The translations under genes were made by a program, and so were the position numbers. A DNA stretch of 61,326 bases from contig DASUOH010000022.1 in assembly GCA_036276735.1 (NCBI GenBank), forward strand, positions 1 through 61,326, read 5' to 3'. The DNA is from VRUE01 sp036276735 (lineage in GTDB: Bacteria > Actinomycetota > Thermoleophilia > Solirubrobacterales > 70-9). Of this stretch, positions 15,661 through 23,055 are shown one piece after another. The notes under the pieces were generated by a model. The model ran no database searches. It was not told the DNA's origin and saw only the letters and a list, made by a program, of their open reading frames with translations. Numbering within the stretch: the first letter of the stretch is position 1; every line of letters starts with the position of its first letter.

Positions 15661-16857
15661 TCACCAGGCGTACCTGCCTTTCTGGCCGAGGCGCGCTTGC
15701 ATGTGAATGCTCTGCAGGACTCCTACCGAAAGGAACGTCGCCAGCACGGAGGAACCCCCGTAGCTGAGCAGCGGCAGGGGGATCCCGGTGATCGGCATGA
15801 TCCCCAGGTTCATCCCCACGTTGACGAAGACCTGGAAGATCAACATGGCGGCGATGCCGCCTGCGACCAGGGTTCCGTAGGAGTTCTTCGAGAGCGTCAT
15901 GATCCGCAGCGCCCGCCAGATCAGCAGGGCGTAAAGGGATAGGACTAAGGCGGCTCCGGTGAACCCGTAGCGCTCGCCGATCACCGCGAAGATGAAGTCG
16001 GTGTGGCGCTCGGGAACGAAGTCGAGCCGCGTTTGGGTGGCCAAGTCGCCACGCCCGGTCAACTCGCCGGAGCCGATCGCGATCTTGGCCTGGTTCTGCT
16101 GGTACCCCGCGTCGCTCGGATCCCCGCTCGGATCCAGGAAGGAGGTGAGCCTCTCTTGCTGGTATTCCTTGAGGACCGGCACCCCCACAGCGGGGGCGAG
16201 CGCGAGGACAACCGCGGCAAGTGCCGCGATCGCGCCGCCGATGAGCGCCAAGTGCGTCCAGCGGACGCCGCCGACGTACATCGCGGCAAGGGTGATGACC
16301 CCGAACACCAGTGCGGTGCCGAGGTCGGGTTGAAGGAAGACAAGTGCGGCGGGAGCTATACCTAGACATAGGTAGCGCACCGTACGCTGCCGGTCGGAGC
16401 CCCTGCGGGCGCCGTCGATCACGAACCCGGCAAGCGCCAGGATCAGCAGGAGCTTGCCGAGCTCCGACGGCTGGAAGCTGAAGAAGGGAAGGTCGAAGGC
16501 CCGTCGCGAGCCACGCGCCGCGAAGCCAAAGACGAAGACGAGCGAGATGCTGACGCAGAGGAACGTGTAGATCCCGACCCGCAGCTCGCGGAAGCGCGAG
16601 TAGTCGACCCGGGCCAGCGCGTACATCCCGATCAGCCCCAGCGCGACGTAGACGAGCTGGCGGTCGGAGAAGTAGCCGGGATCGCCGGGCACGTCGCCGC
16701 GGGTCGCCTCGCTCAACACCAGGACGCTGAAAGCGGCGAGCGCCAGCGAGGTGAGGAAGAGGGTCCCGTCCATGTAGGGCAGGCCGAGCCGCTCGGCGAT
16801 GCTGGGCCGCGCGGTGAACGCCTCGGGCCGAGCCTGTCTGGTGCGGGTCGCGTACAT
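15661..16857 (-). CDS. rodA: RodA, SEDS-family peptidoglycan glycosyltransferase
   Basis: A 398-residue membrane protein with about ten helices and the SEDS signatures FSFQPSELGKLLLILALAGF, FLQPDLGTALVF and the C-terminal GIPLPLLSYGGSSV. RodA polymerises glycan strands for side-wall elongation together with the PBP2 encoded immediately upstream (3 nt spacing). The loop containing YQQNQAKIAIGSGELTGRG and FVPERHTDFIFAVIGE matches the family. The first 25 residues are a charged cytoplasmic tail. RodA rather than FtsW or SpoVE is favoured by the mre/mrdA context. Confidence 0.95.
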   Translation of the reverse strand: MYATRTRQARPEAFTARPSIAERLGLPYMDGTLFLTSLALAAFSVLVLSEATRGDVPGDPGYFSDRQLVYVALGLIGMYALARVDYSRFRELRVGIYTFLCVSISLVFVFGFAARGSRRAFDLPFFSFQPSELGKLLLILALAGFVIDGARRGSDRQRTVRYLCLGIAPAALVFLQPDLGTALVFGVITLAAMYVGGVRWTHLALIGGAIAALAAVVLALAPAVGVPVLKEYQQERLTSFLDPSGDPSDAGYQQNQAKIAIGSGELTGRGDLATQTRLDFVPERHTDFIFAVIGERYGFTGAALVLSLYALLIWRALRIMTLSKNSYGTLVAGGIAAMLIFQVFVNVGMNLGIMPITGIPLPLLSYGGSSVLATFLSVGVLQSIHMQARLGQKGRYAW

Positions 16858-16860
16858 GGG

Positions 16861-18723
16861 CTACTCGGTCGCCCCTTCGTCTTGGGAGTCCCTGACCTCT
16901 TTCTCGAAGTGCTCGGCGAGGATGCTCTCGGCGGCCGGGGCGGCGGTGTCGGCGCCGAAACCGCCTTCCTCGAAGGTCACCGCGACGACTATTTCCGGGT
17001 CGGGATACGGGGCAAGCACCACATACCATGACTGATCGCCGTACGGGGGGCGCTCGGCGGTGCCCGTCTTGCCGGCGACCGGGACCGGGAAATCGCCGAA
17101 GACGTCGGTCGACGTGCCGTTGGGCCCCTGCGCCGCGGCGTGCAGCCCGTCGAGGATCGTCTGGCGCCATTCGGGGTCGATTCGGACGTGCCGGGCCGAC
17201 GGCGGATCGACTTCGCGCCGCACCCGCCCCGCCGCGTCCTCGATTTGAAGGCCGACGTGCGGCCGGGGCACCGTGCCGCCGTTGGCGATCGTCGCGTAGG
17301 CCACCGCCATCTGCAGCGGGTCGGCTTGGAGATCGCCCTGACCGACCGAGAGGTTGACGTTGTCGCCGGCCGACCAGGGACGTTCGGTGAGGCCTTCGCG
17401 GTAGAGCTGGTTGCGCCAGGCGGGGGTCGGCAGCAGGCCCGGGCGCTCGCCGGGCAGGTCGATCCCGCTCTCGCGCCCGATTCCGAGTTTGTGCGCCCAC
17501 TTCTGCAGCGCATCGGTGCCGTTCATCCGATCGCCCAGCGTGTAGTAGTAGACGTCGGAGGAGACTTCGAGCGCCCCCTCCATCGCGATCGGTCCGTAGG
17601 CGGCGCCGCCGGCGTTTTCGAAGGTGATGCCGCCCAGGGTGAAGGCGCCGTCGTCTTCGATGATTTCGGTCGTGGTGACCTCTCCGCTCGCCAGCGCCGC
17701 GATCGAGGTGATCGGCTTGAAGGTGGAGCCGGTCGGATACGCGCCGGCGATCGCCCGGTTGGTCAGCGGCGAGCTGATCGGGTCGCGGTAGAGTTCGTCG
17801 ACCTGGCTCTGGGTGGGTTCGGTGAGGACGGCCGGGTCGAAGGTGGGGTTGGAGCCCATCGCGAGGATCGCGCCGTCGCGCACGTCCATCGCCACGTAGG
17901 CGCCGCGCAGGCCGATTCCCGACAGCGCCGCGTCGCCGGCTTCCTGGAGGCTCGAGTCGACCGTCAGGCGCAGGTTCTCTCCTGGCGTCGGCTCCACCTC
18001 CTTCAGCTGGCCGCCCGGCGTCGGCCGGCCCATCGAGTCGACCTGGATCACGGTGGCTCCGGGGCGCCCTCGCAGCACCTCGTCGTACTGGTACTCCACT
18101 CCTTCCTTGCCGACCACGTCACCGGGCTGGAGGCCGCGGTAGCGGTCTTCCTTCAGCTGATCTTCAGAGACCTCGCCGACATTGCCGAACAAGTGCGCGG
18201 CGAGGGTTTCGTGCGGGTAGTCGCGGACGAAGACCCGCCGCACCTCGACCCCGGGGAAGCGACCCTGGTTCTCCTGCAGGTAGTAGACGAGGTGGCGGCC
18301 GACGTCGCTCCGCAGGGTCACCGGCGCCGCGGGCGCTTCGGCGAGCTCCTCGCGCATCGTGCGGCGGATGCGGCGTAGGTCCATGCCCGCAAGGGCGCCC
18401 AGCCGGCGCAGCTCGGCACGCCGTTCGCCCACCGCGGCGGGCAGTTTGCGCGGATTTACCTGGAGCGCGAGGCTGATCCGGTTGTCGACCAGGACCTCGC
18501 CCTCGCGATCGAGGATCTCGCCGCGCGGCGCCGGAACCCGGTACTCGCGGGTGCGGTTGTTGTTCGCCTCCGCCAGGTATTCCTCCCCGTTGACCACCTG
18601 CAGCGTCCAGAGGCGGAAGAAGAGGACTGCGAAGAGGACGAGGCAGGCGCCGCCGAAGACGGCGACGCGCAGGGCCAACCGATTCGTCATCGCGGGGCCG
18701 CGCTCGTCGGATCGCAGGTACAT
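16861..18723 (-). CDS. mrdA: Penicillin-binding protein 2 (elongation transpeptidase)
   Basis: A 620-residue class B PBP: one signal-anchor helix (about 17-39), the pedestal/dimerisation domain (APRGEILDREGEVLVDN onward), and the transpeptidase domain with the active-site serine in GSTFKP (near 333), SSD in place of the usual SxN triad (near 389) and KTGTAE (near 551). It cross-links peptidoglycan made by RodA during rod growth. An upstream in-frame ATG gives MYLRSDERGPAMTNRLALR; the inner Met (residue 12) is an alternative start. It lies in mreB-C-D-mrdA-rodA, the standard elongasome order. Confidence 0.95.
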   Translation of the reverse strand: MYLRSDERGPAMTNRLALRVAVFGGACLVLFAVLFFRLWTLQVVNGEEYLAEANNNRTREYRVPAPRGEILDREGEVLVDNRISLALQVNPRKLPAAVGERRAELRRLGALAGMDLRRIRRTMREELAEAPAAPVTLRSDVGRHLVYYLQENQGRFPGVEVRRVFVRDYPHETLAAHLFGNVGEVSEDQLKEDRYRGLQPGDVVGKEGVEYQYDEVLRGRPGATVIQVDSMGRPTPGGQLKEVEPTPGENLRLTVDSSLQEAGDAALSGIGLRGAYVAMDVRDGAILAMGSNPTFDPAVLTEPTQSQVDELYRDPISSPLTNRAIAGAYPTGSTFKPITSIAALASGEVTTTEIIEDDGAFTLGGITFENAGGAAYGPIAMEGALEVSSDVYYYTLGDRMNGTDALQKWAHKLGIGRESGIDLPGERPGLLPTPAWRNQLYREGLTERPWSAGDNVNLSVGQGDLQADPLQMAVAYATIANGGTVPRPHVGLQIEDAAGRVRREVDPPSARHVRIDPEWRQTILDGLHAAAQGPNGTSTDVFGDFPVPVAGKTGTAERPPYGDQSWYVVLAPYPDPEIVVAVTFEEGGFGADTAAPAAESILAEHFEKEVRDSQDEGATE

Positions 18724-18727
18724 CAGC

Positions 18728-19276
18728 TCACGTCCCCAGCACGGTCGGCTGGCGTCGTCGCGTCAGCCGCGGCTCCTCGACCAGGGCCGGACGCAGCAGC
18801 CTGCAAAGGACCACGTAGATCGGCCAGCCGAGGAAGAAGGCGAAGATCCCCTTGAGGACGACGTCGCGTACGAGCAGCAGGCTGACCGGCGCGTCGACGC
18901 CGAGCGTCAGCTGCACCAACGCGAAGCCGAGCTCTGCGGCGACCGTCAGCCCCATACAGAGAAGGGCTGCGACGAGCGGCCCGCGCAGGGTCAGCCGTTC
19001 GCGCAAGGTGCCGGCGAGGTAGCCGATGCCGATGAGGACCAGCGAGGAGCCGCCGAGCGACTCGACCAACGAGCCGTCGAGCAGCAGCCCGACCGCGAAG
19101 CCGGCCACGGCGCCGGTCATCGCGCCGCCGAGCAGGCCGAAGACCACGACTAGGGCGGGCAGCCCGTCGGGGCTCACGTCGAACACGGTCACGCGCGAGA
19201 AGAAGCAGATCTGCAGGAGGACGGCGAGCAGCCCGATCGCGGCGAGCCGCGCGAAGATCTTCGGCGTGACGATCAC
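18728..19276 (-). CDS. mreD: Rod shape-determining protein MreD
   Basis: A 182-residue integral membrane protein with about five helices and little soluble sequence, typical of the poorly conserved MreD family. Identification rests on topology, length and position between mreC (4-nt overlap at 19273-19276) and mrdA (4 nt gap). The segment ILLQICFFSRVTVFDVSPDGLPALVVVFGLLGG fits the MreD N-terminal half. It connects MreC to the elongation complex. Confidence 0.9.
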   Translation of the reverse strand: MIVTPKIFARLAAIGLLAVLLQICFFSRVTVFDVSPDGLPALVVVFGLLGGAMTGAVAGFAVGLLLDGSLVESLGGSSLVLIGIGYLAGTLRERLTLRGPLVAALLCMGLTVAAELGFALVQLTLGVDAPVSLLLVRDVVLKGIFAFFLGWPIYVVLCRLLRPALVEEPRLTRRRQPTVLGT

Positions 19277-20121
19277 CGCGCTCCTCCGGTCAGGATCTGG
19301 ACCAGATCGAGATTGGCAAGGTCGGCGTACGGCCGCAGGTGGACCTGCTGGCTCGCCTCCTGGTCGACGATCGGGGCCTCGGTCACTTCGCCGATCGGCA
19401 GATGGGCTGGATAGAGCGAGGAGACCTCGCTTGCCCGCCAGCCGGAGGTCACCACGGCCTGCCCGGCGCCGATGTTGCGTGCCGACTTGATGAAGTCGAG
19501 GACGAGGTCCTCGGGATCGCCGACGTCCGGTCGCACCACCCCCTCGGCACCGCCCGGCAGTACCTGGGCGGTGACGCCGCTGGTGTGGTCGGTCAGCAGC
19601 GTCACCTGGGCGGAGCCGCCCTGGACCGAGGCGACGCGTCCCACCAGGCCGTCGCCGCTGACGACCGGGTCGTCGACCCGGACGCCGTCGTCGCGACCGA
19701 CGTCGACCGTGATCGCGGAGTGCCAGACGTTCGGCGAGCGGGTGATGACGCGGGCGGTCAGCGGCTCGAAGGTCGAATAGGCCAGCACCGGGCTGCGGTC
19801 GAGCTCGACCAGCTTGCGCAGCTGCGCGTTCTCGTTCAGTGCAGCCTGACCGGCGACTGCCTGTTTGCGGGCCGCGGCCAGCTCCTCGCGCAGGCGGCTG
19901 TTTTCGCCGCGAGCCTCGAAGGTCTCGTCGAACCAGCCGACCAGATCGCGGGCGGGCTTCAGCGCCCGGTCGGCGACGTCGGCAAGCGGCGCGAAGGCGG
20001 CTCCCATGCCCTGCTGGACACCGCTTGGCGCCTGCCCGTAGGTCAGCGTCAACAGCAGGAACGAGCCGACTATGAGGAGCGTTAGGACCGCCCTACGGCG
20101 GCGTACCTGTTTCCGATACAC
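19273..20121 (-). CDS. mreC: Rod shape-determining protein MreC
   Basis: I place the start at GTG 20121 (VYRKQVRRRRAVLTLLIVG), giving 282 residues; the open frame continues upstream to 20292 but that part is arginine-rich antisense of mreB. A basic N-terminus leads to one membrane helix (about 11-30), a coiled coil (about 65-105, RGENSRLREELAAARKQ) and the double beta-barrel MreC domain (SAITVDVGRDDGVRVDDPVVSGDGLVGRV). MreC is the periplasmic or extracellular scaffold that activates PBP2. It lies 38 nt after mreB. Confidence 0.94.
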   Translation of the reverse strand: MYRKQVRRRRAVLTLLIVGSFLLLTLTYGQAPSGVQQGMGAAFAPLADVADRALKPARDLVGWFDETFEARGENSRLREELAAARKQAVAGQAALNENAQLRKLVELDRSPVLAYSTFEPLTARVITRSPNVWHSAITVDVGRDDGVRVDDPVVSGDGLVGRVASVQGGSAQVTLLTDHTSGVTAQVLPGGAEGVVRPDVGDPEDLVLDFIKSARNIGAGQAVVTSGWRASEVSSLYPAHLPIGEVTEAPIVDQEASQQVHLRPYADLANLDLVQILTGGAR

Positions 20122-20159
20122 GGCGATGATCCATGGTCGTGAAGTTTGCGGAGCGGCCC

Positions 20160-21209
20160 TCAGGCAACACGGGGCACTCCCGAGCTCATCTTGCTGGCGC
20201 GGTGGATGGCCTCGAACTCCTCGAGCGAGAGACCGGAGCCGACCGCGACGCAGGTTAGCGGCGACTCTGCCAGCTGGCAGGGCATCTCGCACTCGTCGCG
20301 CAGGCGCTGTTCGAGCCCTTGCAGGAGCGCGCCGCCACCCGCCAGGGTGATCCCGCGGTCCATGATGTCGCCCGCCAGCTCGGGCGGGGTGCGGTCGAGC
20401 GTGTCCTTGACCGCCTCGACGATGTGGCCGACCGGTTCGTCGAGGGCCTCGCGAACCTCGGCCGAGCCGAGGGTGATCGTCTTCGGCAGCCCCGAGACGA
20501 GATCGCGGCCGCGGATCTCCACCTCAACCTCTTCGGGGAGCGGCGAGGCGGACCCGGCCTCGAGCTTGACCTCCTCGGCGGTCTGGGTGCCGATCGCCAG
20601 TTTGTAGTGGTGTTTGCAGTGGTGGACGATCGCCTCGTCGAGCTCGTCGCCGCCGACCCGGATCGACTGCGAGACGACGATCCCGCCGAGCGAGATCACC
20701 GCCACCTCGGTCGTTCCGCCGCCGACGTCGACGATCAGCGAGCCGGTCGGCTCGGCGACCGGCAGGCCGGCCCCGATCGCGGCGGCCATCGGCTCCTCGA
20801 TCAGGTAGGCCTGGCGGGCGCCCGCCGCGAGGCAGGCCTCCTCGACCGCCCGCTTCTCGACGCCGGTGACCCCGGAGGGGACGCAGACGACTACGCGCGG
20901 GTGGGCAAAGCGGTTGGAGTGCACCTGCTTGATGAAGTGCCGCAGCATCTGCTCGGTGACGTCGAAGTCTGCGATGACGCCGTCCTTGAGTGGTCGAATC
21001 GCGGTGATCGTGCCGGGGGTGCGGCCGAGCATCCGCTTCGCTTCGGCGCCGACCGCGTGCACCTGCCCGTTGCGTGAGTCGATCGCGACCACCGACGGCT
21101 CGGAGAGCACGATGCCGCGACCCCGCACGTAGACCAGCGTGTTGGCGGTGCCGAGGTCGACCGCCATGTCGCGGCCGCCTAGTCGGGTGAAGTGATTGAG
21201 GAGACCCAT
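20160..21209 (-). CDS. mreB: Actin-like cell-shape protein MreB
   Basis: A 349-residue actin homologue. It shows the phosphate-1 motif DLGTANTLVYVRG, the GTITAIRPLKDGVIADF interdomain region, the phosphate-2 motif IVDVGGGTTEVAVISLGG and the adenosine motif GITLAGGGALLQG. MreB filaments direct elongasome movement. It is the first gene of the mreB-mreC-mreD-mrdA-rodA run. Presence of a complete Mre system argues for a rod-shaped or derived actinobacterium rather than a strictly apical grower. Confidence 0.97.
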   Translation of the reverse strand: MGLLNHFTRLGGRDMAVDLGTANTLVYVRGRGIVLSEPSVVAIDSRNGQVHAVGAEAKRMLGRTPGTITAIRPLKDGVIADFDVTEQMLRHFIKQVHSNRFAHPRVVVCVPSGVTGVEKRAVEEACLAAGARQAYLIEEPMAAAIGAGLPVAEPTGSLIVDVGGGTTEVAVISLGGIVVSQSIRVGGDELDEAIVHHCKHHYKLAIGTQTAEEVKLEAGSASPLPEEVEVEIRGRDLVSGLPKTITLGSAEVREALDEPVGHIVEAVKDTLDRTPPELAGDIMDRGITLAGGGALLQGLEQRLRDECEMPCQLAESPLTCVAVGSGLSLEEFEAIHRASKMSSGVPRVA

Positions 21210-21272
21210 CCGGATTCGTCGGGAAATGCAGGCGCAATCATCCCAAACGGTTCAAGGGGGCCTTGGGATTTT
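21210..21272. promoter_or_regulatory. maf/mreB gap with a hairpin
   Basis: The 63-nt gap upstream of mreB contains ATCCCAA and TTGGGAT about 15 nt apart, followed on the plus strand by a T-run. On the coding (minus) strand it is an A-run followed by the stem, so it does not look like a terminator for maf. It may mark the start of a separate mreB transcript. Confidence 0.35.
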
Positions 21273-21821
21273 TCAGCCGCGCTCGAATAGCTCGGGCGCC
21301 AGCTCGACCAGCAGACCCACGGGCAGACCGACCACGTTGGAGACGCTTCCCTCAAGGCGCTCGACCAAAGTCGAACCCAGCGTCTGGATCGCGTACCCGC
21401 CCGAGCGGTCTTTCCACTCACCGAAGCGCACGTAGCGCTCCTTCTCGGCGTCGGTCAGCTGCTTGAAAACGACAGTGCTCTTTTCGAGTCCACTCCGCTC
21501 CTCGCCATCGACCAGAACGACCAGCCCGCTCATCACCGTGTGAGCACGCCCCGACATCCGATCGAGATACTCACGCGCCTCCTTCTCATCCTTTGGCTTC
21601 CCGAGCGCCTTGTCGTCGAGGACGACATCGGTGTCGCAGGCGACGACGAGTCCGGCACGCCCCACAGCCCGCGCCTTCATCCGCGCGTTCTCGACCACCT
21701 CGGCTTCGGGATCGCCCCCGTAAAGCTCGTCCACCCCGGGCACGACCACCTCGAACTCGACCCCCAGCTTCGCCAGAATCTCCCTCCTCTGCGGCGACCC
21801 GGATGCCAGAACCACGCTCAT
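21273..21821 (-). CDS. maf: Maf-family nucleoside triphosphate pyrophosphatase
   Basis: A 182-residue Maf protein beginning VVLASGSPQRREIL, with the conserved ENARMKA and VVACDTDVVLDDKALGKPKD segments and SGGYAIQTLGSTLVERLEGS. Maf proteins hydrolyse non-canonical or modified NTPs (dTTP/UTP or m7GTP types) and slow septum formation when overproduced. The substrate subclass cannot be decided by eye. The gene follows repeat copy C, whose left arm ends only 3 nt before the ATG, so the fold could overlap the ribosome-binding region. Confidence 0.92.
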   Translation of the reverse strand: MSVVLASGSPQRREILAKLGVEFEVVVPGVDELYGGDPEAEVVENARMKARAVGRAGLVVACDTDVVLDDKALGKPKDEKEAREYLDRMSGRAHTVMSGLVVLVDGEERSGLEKSTVVFKQLTDAEKERYVRFGEWKDRSGGYAIQTLGSTLVERLEGSVSNVVGLPVGLLVELAPELFERG

Positions 21822-21824
21822 GAA

Positions 21825-21937
21825 GCCGGGGTATGGGTGGGGGCGGAACGTCTTGTACTTTTTCCGCTGCGCGGTCCGCGGACAGCCGGACAGGGTCTTC
21901 GGAAAAAGTTAAGTGGAGTCCCCACCCATACCCCGGC
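21825..21937. repeat. Structured intercistronic repeat, copy C (ndk/maf gap)
   Basis: Outer arms 21825-21842 (GCCGGGGTATGGGTGGGG) and 21920-21937 are a perfect 18-bp inverted repeat, quite different in sequence from copies A and B. The inner stem is ACTTTTTCCG 21857-21866 / CGGAAAAAGT 21900-21909: relative to A and B one G-C pair is replaced by C-G on both sides. The flanking CTTGT and the TCTTCG before the right stem are kept. The element fills nearly the whole gap, from 1 nt after the ndk stop to 3 nt before the maf ATG. Confidence 0.87.
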
Positions 21938-21938
21938 C

Positions 21939-22346
21939 CTAAGCCAACTCTGGAAACCAGATGCCGATCTCGCGCTCGGCCGACTCGTCCGAGTCGGACC
22001 CATGCACCATGTTGAAGGTGACCTCGAGCGCGAAGTCGCCGCGGATAGAGCCGGGCGCCGCCTCGACCGGGTTGGTCGCGCCGATCAGCTGGCGCGCGGC
22101 GGCGACCGCTTCGGTCCCCTCCAGCACCGCCGCGACCAGCGTGCCGCCGGTGATGAACGAGACCAACTCGCCGAAGAACGGCTTCTCGGAGTGCTCGGCG
22201 TAGTGCTCGTTGGCGATCTGCTCGTCGGCGCGCATCGACTTGAGGGCGGCGATCCGCAGCCCCTTGCGCTCGAAGCGGGCGAGCACCTCGCCGGTCAGGG
22301 CGCGCTGGAAGGCGTCAGGCTTGACGAGGATCAGGGTCCGGCTCAC
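21939..22346 (-). CDS. ndk: Nucleoside diphosphate kinase
   Basis: A 135-residue NDP kinase: TLILVKPDAFQRALTGEVL at the start, then FFGELVSFITGGTLVAAVLEG and the active-site motif FNMVHGSDS (phospho-histidine near 115), ending IGIWFPELA. It transfers phosphate between nucleoside tri- and diphosphates. Its start lies 32 nt inside the end of the zinc-ribbon gene, so the two are probably coupled. Length is normal. Confidence 0.98.
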   Translation of the reverse strand: MSRTLILVKPDAFQRALTGEVLARFERKGLRIAALKSMRADEQIANEHYAEHSEKPFFGELVSFITGGTLVAAVLEGTEAVAAARQLIGATNPVEAAPGSIRGDFALEVTFNMVHGSDSDESAEREIGIWFPELA

Positions 22347-22893
22347 GGCTGGTGCTCCTTTGCGGTCGTTTCGGTTGCGAAGGCTCCTGCGGGTCCTCGG
22401 CGGGTTTGTGTCGCGCCGCCGGTTTGCGTCGGCGCGGCGGCTCTCGGCGACCGGCGAGCGGCGTCTCGCAGTGCGGACAGAGCGCCCAGCGCGAATCGAC
22501 CGGCTTGCCGCAGTTCGAACAGGGGTCCTTGAGGCGACGCTCGCACTGCGGGCAGCGCAGGTAGGACTTCTCGATCGGGTAGCCGCAGCCCTGGCAGGTC
22601 AGCTCTTCGAGCTGGCGCACGCGCAGCTCGGCCGCCCTGATCTCCAGCTCGCGCTCGTGGGCATCCTCGAGGAACTCCGGCGGCCGGACGATCGCGTAGA
22701 CGGCAGTACCGAGGTAGGGGATGAACGAGCCGAGCGTCGCGCAGCCGACCAGGAACGAGTCCGAGATGCGCCGCTTGGCGTCGAGGTAGGTGTAGACGAT
22801 CAGCGCCAGCCAAACGACAACCAGCATGAGGGCGAGGAGATTGACGACAAGGTTGAGCCCGTCGTTGTTGATGCCGAAGATCGCTTGTGCCAT
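22315..22893 (-). CDS. Membrane-anchored double zinc-ribbon protein
   Basis: 192 residues: two hydrophobic segments (about 12-35 and 50-70), a helical linker (FLEDAHERELEIRAAELRVRQLEEL), then four CxxC knuckles (CQGC, CPQC, CSNC, CPHC; about 99-145) forming two zinc ribbons, and a Pro/Arg-rich disordered tail. The layout matches small actinobacterial membrane proteins with double zinc ribbons of unknown function. The tail overlaps the beginning of ndk. No enzyme motif is visible. Confidence 0.8.
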   Translation of the reverse strand: MAQAIFGINNDGLNLVVNLLALMLVVVWLALIVYTYLDAKRRISDSFLVGCATLGSFIPYLGTAVYAIVRPPEFLEDAHERELEIRAAELRVRQLEELTCQGCGYPIEKSYLRCPQCERRLKDPCSNCGKPVDSRWALCPHCETPLAGRREPPRRRKPAARHKPAEDPQEPSQPKRPQRSTSREPDPDPRQA

Positions 22894-22935
22894 GGCTGGT
22901 GGTGCCCGCGGGGGGCGGGCAGTGTATTCGTCGCC

Positions 22936-23055
22936 CTAGAGGAAAAGCCTGCCGAACAGGTAGCCGAGCCCGAAGAAGATCAGAATCACCGCGGCGACCA
23001 CCGCGGCGACCAGGGCCATCATCGAGAGGAGTTCAGATCCGGCGCTGCGGTCCAT
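22936..23055 (-). CDS. 39-residue single-span membrane protein
   Basis: From ATG 23055: MDRSAGSELLSMMALV, then a hydrophobic helix AAVVAAVILIFFGLGYLFG and RLFL at the end. It overlaps the last 23 nt of folC and ends 42 nt before the start of the zinc-ribbon membrane gene, all on the same strand, so it fits naturally in the operon. Its size puts it below usual annotation cut-offs. The clean membrane-helix composition and tight coupling support it as real. Function unknown. Confidence 0.6.
   Translation of the reverse strand: MDRSAGSELLSMMALVAAVVAAVILIFFGLGYLFGRLFL

Noticed and set aside
21240..21270. Terminator between maf and mreB
   Set aside because: Stem plus T-run is oriented for plus-strand transcription, but all genes here are on the minus strand.
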